DNA of 64,000 bases, from contig CP136062.1 in the NCBI GenBank assembly GCA_032622095.1, positions 165,562,590 to 165,626,589 on the forward strand, given 5' to 3'. Each line of letters begins with the position of its first letter. The first letter of the stretch is position 1. The notes beneath the pieces are model-generated. The model worked only from the letters and a program-made list of their open reading frames with translations. It was not told the DNA's origin and did not search any database. This DNA is from Siphonodentalium dalli (taxonomy: Eukaryota > Mollusca > Scaphopoda > Gadilida > Siphonodentaliidae). Shown in pieces: positions 36,405 to 48,700 of this stretch. The position numbers and the translations under genes are program-made.

Positions 36405-38476
36405 TCGCTGTGTCTCATGTATAATGCAGTGATCGTGGGAGCCCTGATTCGTATAGGGGGATAACTTTATTGAGCTGTTTCGCTAAGATGTTTACATCAA
36501 TCTTGAATAGAAGACTTTCAAAATTGTCTGATGAAACGGGTCTCATTGGTACAAACCAAACAGGGTTCAAGAAAAAACACTCAACTGTTGATAATGTATT
36601 TATTATGCACAGTATCATTAACATGTATCTCGTAAGTGGGCGCAAACTTTATTGTGCATTTGTAGATTTTAAAAAGGCATACGATAGTGTGTGGAGAGAG
36701 GGATTATTTCTTAAAATGCTGCAAAATGGAATAAATGGTAAATTGTTCAGGGTAGTGAGGAACATGTATAGCCAGATAAAAACATGTGTGAGAAAAGAAC
36801 AAGAACGTTCTGATTTTTTTGCCAGCAACATAGGCCTTTTTCAAGGAGAATTAATGTCTCCTTTTTTGTTCTCCTTATTTGTGAATGACTTGCAGGAATT
36901 TATCAGTAACTGTGCGGTCGAAAATTTAAAGTATCTCGATGAACTATTTTTTGACAATTTGAAATGCTTTGTGGGTATATTATGTTTGTTATATGCGGAT
37001 GATACCGTACTAATGACAGACGACGAGGCAACTATGCACAGAGCGATTCAGGCATTTAGTGATTATGCGGACGCATGGGGTCTAGAAGTTAATTCATCAA
37101 AAACGAAAGTTGTGATTTTCTGTAAAAGATTACCTAAGATTGTACCGACATTTATATTCAATGGTAAACCTTTGGAAACGGTAAAGGAATTTGTGTATCT
37201 GGGTGTAAATTTTTTCTTTAATGGGAGATTTTGTAGATCTATTAAAAAAACGTGCAAACTTGGCACGAAGGCGATGTATGCACTGTTGAATAAAGTAAGG
37301 AAATTAGAGCTACCTGTAGATATCATGCTTCATTTGTTTGATACGATGGTCGCACCCATATTATTATATGGCAGTGAAGTTTGGGGGTTTGAACCCTGTA
37401 AATCAATCGAAAGTGTACATCTCAAATTCTGTAAGATAATCATGGGTATGAAAGAAAGTACACCTAACTATATGGTATACGGAGAATTAGGTCGCCATCC
37501 TTTAATAATTGAAATAAAATGTAGAATCTTAACGTATTGGTCGAAACTAATGTCGAATGAGGGCTCGATTATCGCCAAAAATATGTGTACATTAATACTG
37601 ACCGTTTATCAAAATCAGCATCGCAGTGGAGACCTCAAATGGCTCCGATTTATAGAGCAGACATTCCAAGATACTGGAAAGAACTCAATGTTCATGAGCA
37701 GAAAGGATCTTACACAATCGGATATAAAACGAATAAAGTCCATACTTATTGATCAGTTTAACCAGGAATGGTTGGGAATGTAGCTACATCATCAAGGGGT
37801 GGTTTCTATGGTGGTATTTCTGTACGTCCGGAGATTAGAAGATATCTAACTCAACTTCCATGGTATTTAGCCGAATGCATTGTTAAGATTAGGACATCAA
37901 ATCATCGATTACCAATAGAAAGTGGACGGTGGAAAAAATCAAAACAGAATGACAGAGTTTGTACATTATGTAATGACGAAATAGGAGATGAATACCACTT
38001 TGTAATTAAATGTTCACACCTTAATGATATCCGAATCAAATATATCCCGGACTATTACTGGAAATATCCCAGCAAAGAAAAGTTCTATAGACTTCTATCG
38101 ATTGAAAATATTAGTATATTGCGGAGATTATCATTATATCTTAAATGTGCCTTTAAGGAATTGCCCAAAATCTGAGACACTGGAGACCCCACCCGCCTGG
38201 GCAAAAACTCCCCATTTCAAAACACATCCCAATTGTTGAGACCGGGGGTAATTATAACTACTGTTCCCCTGCATTATTCGATGTGGGTGACAAAATGGGA
38301 ATGGGCGTGCCTTCACCCAGCGGGATTGAGATGTATAAATATTATGTTATTATGGCTGTGGCATGAGTATACGATTATCTAGCCACTAAATAGTTTCCTG
38401 CTATTGTACATATATGTATATATATTTTGCATGTTCTGTGTTAAATCATAGCTTTCGCAATAAACTGATTGATTGA
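36405..38476 (+). mobile_element. 5'-truncated non-LTR (LINE) retrotransposon
   Basis: Contains a reverse transcriptase and C-terminal zinc knuckle, a short 3' UTR and the tail AATAAACTGATTGATTGATA at 38459-38478. A TGAT-type tail is common in Jockey/CR1/I-like LINEs. The endonuclease and the start of the RT are missing, as expected from 5' truncation during insertion. The insertion sits next to a repeat unit that ends near 36290. Confidence 0.88.
36425..38175 (+). pseudogene. LINE reverse transcriptase ORF, truncated with one frameshift
   Basis: Coding similarity begins upstream of the first ATG: DSYRGITLLSCFAKMF spans about 36445-36492. The long frame to 37783 then has NQTGFKKKHSTVDN, FVDFKKAYDSVW (catalytic Asp in FVDF), a QGELMSP block, LLYADDTVL (the YADD catalytic pair), NSSKTKVV and YLGVNF, the full order of non-LTR RT palm and thumb motifs. 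It ends at a stop at 37781-37783; the protein continues in another frame from about 37768 to 38175 (GNVATSSRGGFYGG and so on), with a Cys-His knuckle CTLCNDEIGDEYHFVIKC. One indel near 37770 separates the parts. No endonuclease domain, so it cannot move by itself. Confidence 0.9.
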
Positions 38477-38479
38477 TAC

Positions 38480-39400
38480 ACTAGTGATTACTTACTCCGT
38501 CACAGAACCACAGACATCCCTGAGGTTAAATTCAACAAAGCAGTCACAACTCGACCTAAAACAATATACAAGGCAAAGAAAAGAAAAATAGCAGTGGTAT
38601 ATAAAATCACAGCCTCCCTCATCTAGGATTCATTGAAATAGATGAAGGCTAATCAGTGTCTTAATGATCCTTTCATGGCGGGATATGCGCTGGTGCAGCA
38701 TTACAGATAATGTGCCAGTGATCCTTTTTGCGAGTCTCCCAGAGACGTGATGTGGAGACTCAGATCACTTCACTGTAGTAATAATATGTTTATTATATGA
38801 CCAATTGAACTTAATTATTACAAACAACCTCTGAAATTTTTTTTTTTTAAAAGGGGATCAGTTAAATTCAAATTTAATTAACGAATCGCAACAATTTAAT
38901 CAACAACAATTTTAAGATTAAATTTCTCAATTGAAAATAGTCCAGGAGCCTCGTTCTGATTCAGACACGCATGATCTGGAATCGGATCACGATACTGTCA
39001 TGATCCGATTTATCGGAAAACCACCACCAAACAATGGTGGTATTTAGTGAAAATAATGACAGTCATATAATAAAAGTAATTTCTGTGTGTCTGTTAAGAA
39101 ATTCTCTTGTTTGATACAAACATTTCAATCTGAGTGTTTTCCGGGATAGCTGCATTATCGACTGGTGTGATGACATTCCGAATGATGTTCTATTATATTC
39201 CGATATATGTGTGATTTACCTTGATTTCTCGAGTAATTATACACGATAATTTCACTAGTGAATTATGTCACTTTAAATAGCGCGTTATGTATTCATGCGC
39301 GCTATCAAAATGTATAATGAGTATAATGTCGGTATTATTCGGATTTCTGGTAAACACGATGTTTATAGTGGAATATAATAAACAGAATAATAACTTGATT
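38480..39400. other. Small hairpins; no gene
   Basis: Short inverted repeats at 38613-38650 (AGCCTCCCTCATCT / AGATGAAGGCT) and around 38965-39040 (ATCCGATTT-type stems). This is downstream of the RGM stop and may include part of its 3' end, but I see no convincing poly(A) signal on the minus strand. Confidence 0.4.
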
Positions 39401-39404
39401 AAAC

Positions 39405-39516
39405 TGGTGACGTGAAATAATTCAGTCGAGGCAGGAACTATATTGTAAAACACTCAAACGCAATGTGCTCTCGAGTTTGTACAACGTCCCCGCCTCTCAT
39501 GAATTATTTCACTTCA
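39405..39516. repeat. Palindrome just downstream of the RGM stop codon
   Basis: Arms share GTGAAATAATTCA and its complement at 39495-39516; the inner part is imperfect. ATCCTCTATATAA follows at 39537 and overlaps the RGM stop (39541-39543). Confidence 0.75.
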
Positions 39517-39540
39517 ACAGTACAAAGAAGTGATTATCCT

Positions 39541-39771
39541 CTATATAATATGAGTATATCCAACCAACGTCAGGATAGATATGACAATGAGAGAACATCC
39601 CGGAACAGCTCCACTATCCGCTGGTACAGCTCCACTATCCGCTGGTACAGCTCCACTATCCGCTGGTACAGCTCCACTATCCGCTGGTACAGCAGCGTTC
39701 AGAATCATCTCAGGATCCAGAGTTTGAACACTATTCACGTCAGCAAGGGCTTCCGCTGCCATGGTAGCGAA
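39541..39771 (-). CDS. RGM-like last exon with repeat and GPI-type signal
   Basis: Acceptor TTTGTATATTCCAG|TTCGCTACC, phase 0; stop TAG at 39541-39543. FATMAAEALADVNSVQTL continues TGDIE as the family's TGDVN-FTLAA-x-x-ALEDV. After LDPEMILNA come four AVPADSG repeats (perfect 21 bp units) and CSLIVISILTLVGYTHII, a hydrophobic tail fitting a GPI-attachment signal. Confidence 0.85.
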   Translation of the reverse strand, partial: FATMAAEALADVNSVQTLDPEMILNAAVPADSGAVPADSGAVPADSGAVPADSGAVPGCSLIVISILTLVGYTHII

Positions 39772-42700
39772 CTGGAATATACAAATTGAAATTATAAATC
39801 ATTGACAAGAAATATTGCACACTTTGCGCGCTTTGGACATAATATCATGACTCCGCGGTCATATCGCAAAAGATCTAGCTATAACGTTCACATTTGCCCC
39901 GATTGAATACTGCCATTTTGTCTAGAATATTCGGAAGTATTCTGTTTTGATAAGATCTCAGTGAATGTTGGGGCGTTGTCCGCATGTGAGTTTCTGGTAA
40001 CGGTGACATTGGCCAAATGTGTGTCGCCAGTCAAGGTGATGTCCATTTATAGTCCAAGAACATTAGACGTGAAAGGGGAAAAGGAAATAAGTTGGGGAAA
40101 GCTGGGTTTTTTAAAACATTATTTAGGCCATAATATCGTAGATGCGTCAAGAATAGTCTCTTAAAATCAGAGTTGAGCTTTCTGAGTTAGACCATTTTTT
40201 CCATATAAGAAAACAAACTTGTTTCTTTTCAATTATCATGGAAATAATGGGATGATGTGACAATGTTTCAGCCTAAAAATATATAAAGGGCACTCGATAT
40301 TTTTCAATACAAAATTCTCCAACCAGATACACAAATTCAAAGGGAAACTTCGAATAAATTTCGCAGATATGGATATATAAAGTAACATATATACTGAGCC
40401 AAAACAATGACGATTTTAAAAGGCAAACTGTCGTATTCGATGTCGGATTGTTCGGACTTCTCAAAACATAGACGCCAGCATTCTATTTTAAAAACGACAC
40501 AGACATCACTCTTCGTTCTAATAGTGACTACGCATATCGTAAGTGGTCAAAACTTATAAAAACACAACCATACCCCTAAACTGTTTCTCAACGACCTGGT
40601 CACATTTTACTCTTATATTTTGTCTCATCTAGTCATATGAATTGTGCAGTTATACCAGTTTGTGTGAAATTAGAGTACGAGAGCGAATATTGTGACATGG
40701 TCAGAGCAATACAATCGCGGCCATGAAATGGCTGTCAAAATGGCCGCAACCTCAAGCCATGCCACGACGAAAGCAACATATAGTGTATAACCACACAGTA
40801 GTGACAATATGTATTGGTAATATACAATTTTGTTGTTAATTATCTTTAAAGATGCACATATCATTAAAAAAGATCCATCTGAGGGATTTATCGGTTACTA
40901 CATCGAAAGTCAAACCCAATGATTTACGTCTTTAAAAGTTCGGGTTTTCTGTTTACAGTCTGGCAAAAAATAATAATTTCGGGCGTGCAACACAGTGTGT
41001 GGTAGTTTCAATCGGCACGATGATTAATTATTGAATTTAACGGAAAACTGAAGTGCATATCATTGTGGTATAAAAAGTAGTTACATTTCCGGAATTTTCA
41101 ACACTGTCCGAGATAATAAACCACACACATATGTTGCAAAGCTTGTTATGCTGCAAAGAAATCCCCATCTTTTAAAAAGATTAACACTCGATCTCACCAG
41201 ATCAAATAGACTGTACATCGTACATTTTAAATATGACTATGTTTCGAGCTGCTACCAAACCGGTGTCTTAGTAGACGTTTTTGTTAAAATCACTTCAGTC
41301 GGCAATTGCAATATTAGTTTTCAATAACTTGTTTGAAAATATCTTGCCAATAGCACCATGTACTTATGCAAATATCAGGTGATCAGCTTTTAAAGCGTTG
41401 ACCATTGACTCAATATTGTTATTTATGCATGTGGTGTGTCCAGCAGATATATGTAACATATTGTGGAGAAGGGACACACACGGTCTTGCGATTGCAGAAA
41501 ACATAGTACCTTTCGCGTATATGTGGCCTTGGTGAATATTACCCAATATTATTTCCAGATATAAAGACAGTCTCTGTCACAGTGTATGTAGGCAAGTTTA
41601 GAAATTTTTGAAGAGAGTATATGGTACTCCTTTGTGTTTAGATAAATTGTGCTCATATTATACCACCATTCATTCTTGTCATAAAAACGAAATATTCTTG
41701 TTTTACCACTTGATATGAGTCAACTATGACTGCTATCTCAAGACACGGGCAATAGAATCTACACATTTCACCCATTACTCTAAGTATATATCTCATACTG
41801 TTCTATAAAAGTGCATTTTGAAAGGTTTGATGGGGTATATATCAAAAGAAACGATGATCGGTCATATTCGCGAGACTGCTATGAGCTTATATATTTATGC
41901 TTCAAGAAAACGTCACAATCATTTGATCGCTATTAAAACTTCATTTAACCCTTTACCCAACAGAAGGGCCCTGTGCCAATGCATTCTCTTATATATGCGA
42001 GTCGACCATAGGTCGCCTCGCATATATAAGAGAATGCATTGGCTTAACACATTAAAAATTATAAAATTGTTAAAGAATGTAAGAAAAAATGGTAAAAAGT
42101 GTTAAAAAAAGATTTTTTGAAGGCCAATGCATTCTCTTATATATGCGAGGCGACCTATGGTCGACTCGCATATATAAGAGAATGCATTGGCACAGGGCAT
42201 AACTGTAACTATCACAATGTGGTCAAGGAGCCGGTTCCAATGATATCCATATTTGTATGGTTTTATTGAGACAGACCCAAGATATTTTAGGCTGTTGAAG
42301 CTTTATTTGGCCGGTTTTGGCCGGTTTGTTGGGTAAAGGGTTAACAGTTTATAATTATATCACACGATTCAAGATAAATAGCGCAGATAAAATTGCATTA
42401 TTGTTCCGTTTCTTTGCGACAAAAAAACCCAGATTTAACTGGTTTGAGCATTACCCACCTGTGTGTCGCCACTCACGGTGGTGTACTATTTCATGCTGTT
42501 TTGAGCATTACTCACCTGTGTGTCGCCACTCACGGTGGTGTACTATTCCATGCTGGTTTGAGCATTACCCACCTGTGTGTCACCAGTCACGGTGGTGTAC
42601 TATTTCATGCTGGTTTGAGCATTACCCACCTGTGTGTCACCAGTCACGGTGGTGTACTATTTCATGCTGGTTTGAGCATTACCCACCTGTGTGTCACCAG

Positions 42701-45700
42701 TCACGGTGGTGTACTATTTCATGCTGGTTTGAGCATTACCCACCTCTGTGTACCAGTCACGATCATGCTGGCTTGAGAATTACCCACCTGTGTGTCACCA
42801 GTCACGGTGGTGTACTATTTCATGCTGGTTTGAGCATTACCCACCTGTGTGTCATCAGTCACGGTGGTATACTATTTCATGCTGGTTTGAGCATTACCCA
42901 CCTGTGTGTCACCAGTCACGGTGATGTACTATTTCATGCTGGTTTGAGCATTACCCACATGTGTTACACCAGTCACGGTGGTGTACTATTTCATGCTGGT
43001 TTGAGCATTACCCACCTGTGTTACACCAGTCACGGTGGTGTACCATTTCATGCTGGTTTGAGCATTACCCACCTGTGTGTCACCAGTCAGGGTGGTGTAC
43101 TATTTCATGCTGGTTTGAGCATTACTCACCTGTGTGTCACCAGTCACGGTGGTGTACCATTTCATGCTGGTTTGAGCATTACTCACCTGTGTGTCGCCAC
43201 TCACGGTGGTGTACTATTTCATGCTGGTTTGAGCATTACCCACCTGTGTGTCACCAGTCACGGTGGTGTACTATTTCATGCTGGTTTGAGCATTACTCAC
43301 CTGTGTGTCACCAGTCACGGTGGTGTACTATTTCATGCTGGTTTGATCATTACTCACCTGTGTGTCGCCACTCACGGTGGTGTACTATTTCATGCTGGTT
43401 TGAGCATTACCCACCTGTGTGTCACCAGTCACGGTGGTGTACTATTTCATGCTGGTTTGAGCATTACTCACCTGTGTGTCACCAGTCACGGTGGTGTACT
43501 ATTTCATGCTGGTTTGATCATTACTCACCTGTGTGTCGCCACTCACGGTGGTGTACTATTTCATGCTGGTTTGAGCATTACTCACCTGTGTGTCACCAGT
43601 CACGGTGGTGTACTATTTCATGCTGGTTTGAGCATTACTCACCTGTGTGTCACCAGTCACGGTGGTGTACTATTTCATGCTGGTTTGAGCATTACCCAAC
43701 TGTGTTACACCAGTCACGGTGGTGCACTATTTCATGCTGGTTTGAGCATTACTCACCTCTATGTCACCAGTCACGGTGGTGTACTATTTCATGCTGGTTT
43801 GAGCATTACTCACATCTGTGTCACCAGTCACGGTGGTTTGAGCATTACCCACATGTGTTACACCAGTCACGGTGGTGTACTATTTCATGCTGGTTTGAGC
43901 ATTACCCACCTGTGTGTCGCTAGTCACGGTGGTGTACTATTTCATGCTGGTTTGAGCATTACTCACCTCTATGTCACCAGTCACGGTGGTGTACTATTTC
44001 ATGCTGGTTTGAGCATTACTCACCTCTGTGTCACCAGTCACGGTGGTTTGAACATTACCCACATGTGTTACACCAGTCACGGTGGTGTACTATTTCATGC
44101 TGGTTTGGGCATTACCCACCCGTGTGTCGCCTGTGTGTACTATTTCATGCTGGTTTGAGCATTACTCACCTCTATGTCACCAGTCACGGTGGTGTCATAT
44201 TGACATGTCTCTTGGAAAGCTGAGTCAGGGATGCTACTGCAGGCGGTGATAGCGGCGGATGAGGCTGCGCGCTTCCTTCTCTTTCCAACGCCAACAAAAC
44301 CTCCTAAAAATTTAGTACACAAATATGCATAACATGGCGGAAATAAGTCAAAGTAATATAGCATTGGAGATGTACATGTATAAGCAGAGATAAGTAGTAT
44401 ACATATAGGTAGAGACATGATTGGTATCAGCAAGAGATGTACTGAAACAGAATGAGGGGTGGGTGGAAGGTCAAGATGACCAGAAAGCTATTTTTTCGAC
44501 AGCTAACAAAACATTCCTCCAAGAGATAATTTAATTTTAACACCAAAACTGCATTTAGACACTCAGTGTAGATTGTCTCTTGTTGTAAAATTATTAAATA
44601 CCCGGTATATTTCAGTCTAGGTAACTGTCGTACGTGTCTGAAATCTTTTCCCGATCCCCCCTGTACATTGTATAAATATCACTGACCTCTGGAAACGAGT
44701 TCGCTCGGAGGACAACCCGCCGCCAGCAGACCGTATGATTTCCTGATATCGCTCTCAGCCATGCGCAGTGTGAAGAAATAATTGGAACCCGAGATTCTCA
44801 AGAACATGACCATTCCGGTGGCAGCGTACTTTATCTTCACTTCCCCGCTTGTCCATCCTTGTGCAACGGTCACCTTGTTGTTGCCTATACATGAAAAAGT
44901 AATCCAGAATTGTGACACAATGTGTGTTGTGAATGTATATCTGAATACGTACAACGACAGGGGGTACCATACCATCCGATTGTGCACTAGAACACTGCTG
45001 TAACATTAATTGGTCCTATGTTACATTAAAGGCACTCCGTACCCGTAGTATATGGGTCTGGTGTGATATGAATAAATACCGTTTGTCCCATTCCTATGCG
45101 AACAATTAAAAACAGCTAATGTAATTTTATCATATAATTAATCCCTAAATGTGGCCTCATATTTTTAGTCAGACACACGAGTATTATCGGCACGCACAGT
45201 GACGTAATAACGTAATACAATGATATCAATGTCAAAGCCATTACTTTATTATTATGTTAATTTAGTAGTCTCGTTTTTTTTTGCGTCTAGATAACACATG
45301 CAAATGATCTGAACTCACAAACATTGAAGCACAAGGTTGCCAAGTTAGCCAACATAGGTAGTTTTGAATGTATGCCATTCAGAATAAACGTGCATGTAGG
45401 TGTTTGATCTATTTTGGGGTGAACAGTTTATCAGATAACTACCATTGGTATCGGACTACAACAATTATATAGCTGTAATAGTCCGATAGCCTGCTGGGTT
45501 CTATTTGCACAATTGCGTACGAAGAGTTTGATGCCCCAGATTTGTTCCACCCCAGGAACGTTTAAAGAAATCCGATTTCTTAAGTTCCGCATTCCTGGCG
45601 TTTTGGGGCCAGAGACCCCACAAAAACTCCAAAAATGACTTCTATTTGCACTTTTGAGTACAAAGCCGATTTTTTATATTAGTAGTACTCCAGCAATCAC

Positions 45701-48700
45701 TGACCAATAATACACAATTTCTGAAACGAAATTTCCTGGCGTTTTCATTTCAGAAGGGGGTTTTGATAGTACCCATAAAACCCCAAAAATCACTTCTATT
45801 TGCATTTTTGAGTACAAAGCTGATTTTTATATTGATAGTGCTCCAGCAATCACTGATCAATAATACACAATTTCTGAAACAAAATTTCCTGGCATTTTCA
45901 TTTCAGAAGGGGGTTTCTGATTGTACCCCCAAAACCCCAAAACATTACTTCTATTTGCACTTTCGAGTACAACGCTGATTTTTGTATTAATAGTGCCATA
46001 ATCATCACTGATCGATGATACACAATTTCTGAAACGAAATTTCCTGGCGTTTTCATTTCAGAAGGGGTTTTTGAATGTACCCCAAAAAACCCCAACAAAA
46101 TACTTTTATTTTCACATACTGTCGAATACAAAGCACAATTTTAAGGTGAACCTGGAATAAATTTATATAAATATACAAATCTACTGACCACAAACGTTAC
46201 CTAACTGCTGAATATGACAAATCAGCCCAAATTTCCGCGCGTTTCAGGGAGGAAAATTCGTTATTTGTTATTATAAAAAAATGCAGAAAAACATAAATTT
46301 AAATTTTAGTCCGGGAACCAGGTCGATCAAACGTACACACCCCCCCCCCCCAGGATTAAACTTCATTCATTTTTCGTAAGGATGTCTACTCCAACTATTT
46401 AGACGTTAAAAGGTGACAGTGTATGTTCCGGGCAATATGGCGGCGATTTCCGGGAGTATACCCCACTCACTACATACATGTACAGCAAATATACAGCGTG
46501 ATATGGCTCATTACTATCAGATATCGATTTAGCATGGTACAATTTTTTTTTCTAAAAAAAAATGGAAATTATCTGGTAAAATGTAGCGAAATTTGCACAA
46601 TTTTACCATGCACTTCCGGACACCATTTTGTCCGCTATTTTGGATTTTGTAATGACAACAATAATAATTTATTAATAATTCCACAAGGAACGAAATATCA
46701 AACAATAAAGCTACGCACGTAATTAGGATTTTTTTCAAAGAACTCCATAAAATTCCCTCCAAAGCGGATATTGAAAATGTTGTTCCCCCGATTCTGCCCG
46801 AATAAATATCAAAAACATTGCATATTGTAGATTTTCCATTGTTTTATCGGTTATATGAGAATGTGAAATGCTAGATGTTACTGCACCATTGATTCTGGCC
46901 AAGAATAATACAGATCTTAGCTAAAGGGCTTCTCCAGAAAGTAGTTCTCAGAAAGTATACACGACGAAAGTTTATCTGTAAAATCAATTATAAAACTGGT
47001 CACGGAGAGTTGCTCGCCCACTTTTGAAAACACCCATGACGTTGGATATCAACTCATGAATAACTCTTGAGTTGGCGCCGATAGTTGAATGACACTACTT
47101 CAATGCGGATGTTGTTTAGTCGGGTTCTGACACCAGCAATCAATTCTGCCCGTGTTTATACTTGACATAAATCTGTCATCGTCCTCGCTTCAAATGTCTA
47201 TATAGTTCTGCAGCTTTCGAAGAAATTCCCAACGCGGTCATACTTGACATTGATTCGCGCGAACTTGTCTTTTCCCATTGTGCAGGATTGTGCCCATGAT
47301 AGGGACATCATTTATCCGATGGGTGAGTCCGGTGTTTTAGGTATCCTGTTATATAGCAACAACATACTTTCAAATCATAGATGGGAATGTCCCACCTGAA
47401 AATGTTCATAGAATACAGGCTTCGCATAATACATGATTGTACAGCTTAATAAATACATAACAAAGTCACGTTTAATTAAAAGGAATATTGCATTGTTTTA
47501 TCGCTTATATGAGAATATGAAATGCTAGGTGTTACTTCACCATTGACTCTGATCAAGTTTGTTTTTATCATTTGGTCTGTGAACAATGATGATAGTGGAG
47601 ACGGTATTAAGAAAAAATATTACCTGTGCGTACAGCAGTGCAAATAAAAAAAAAATCGGGTTTTCGTTGGGTACTTAATTCGAACCCACCATCTCCTTAA
47701 CACATATCCCCAGCACAAAAATTACCCACCCCAATAACACTTACTCCTATATAATTAAGTATTATTGGGGTATGGTCAATTGTTTCTGGTGACATGTGCT
47801 TCTTAAATGAAAACGGACGGAATTTTGTTTCTTAAACGAGGTTATTATGACTAAATTTTCGGGGTTTTTTGGGGGTACTTAAAAAAAAACCCATTCTGAA
47901 ATGAAAACGCCAAGGAATTTTGTTTAAGAAGTTGTGTATTATTAATCAGTGATGACTAGAGCACTATTAATATGAAAATCAACTTTGTACTGGAAAGTGC
48001 AAATAAAAGTCATTTTTGGGGTTTTTGAGGGTACTTTAAAAACCCCCTTTCTGAAATGAAAACGCCAGGAAATTTCGTTTCAGAAATTGTGTATTGTTGA
48101 TCAGTAATTGCTGGAGCACTATTAATACAAAATCAGCCCAAAAGTGCAAATATAATTCATTTTTGTGGTTTTGTGGGGTCTCTGGCCCCTAAACGCCAGG
48201 TATGCGGAACTTAAGAAATCCGATTTCTTTGAACGTTCCTGGGGTGTAGCAAATCTGGGGAATCAAACCTTTCGTACGCGATTGTGCAAATAGAACCCAT
48301 CAGGCTCCCTGATTATAACGGTGTACCCATGCATGTCCAAGTGTGTCAATCTTTATTATCTTTATTAAATAATGTAGACAAATGACTTCAATTCCATGGG
48401 GTTGGTGATACGTTGATTGAACTACATATCTTTAAATGTCTTACTGTCACTTCTTGTGTAATGGTCGCCATGACACAGCTAGATAGAAATTCAATGCAAC
48501 ATATCCCAAACCCCACATGAGACCGAGAGGGACTTGTCTATGTCATGATTTCCCTAAAAAAAACGCAAGTTCCAACTGATGTTTAAGGAGATTAACATTT
48601 TTATATAGTATCTAGTGAATTTAGCAGTTTTTTGTAATGAGACACCGAATTACACACTGGTAAACAATGTCAATCACTAGCTGATTCGATTCGAGATTCG

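Noticed and set aside
39463-39789. 108-codon plus-strand frame with SSTIRWY repeats
   Set aside because: It is the antisense shadow of the last RGM exon, whose minus-strand frame has the splice acceptor and family match.
42317-44158. 613-codon plus-strand reading frame rich in SITHLCVTSHGGVLFHAGL repeats
   Set aside because: It is the 57 bp array read through on the antisense strand. 57 is divisible by three, so no stop can appear; splice and exon evidence is on the other strand.
42441-44194. CRISPR-like array
   Set aside because: Units are contiguous with no unique spacers, and the surrounding DNA is clearly animal.
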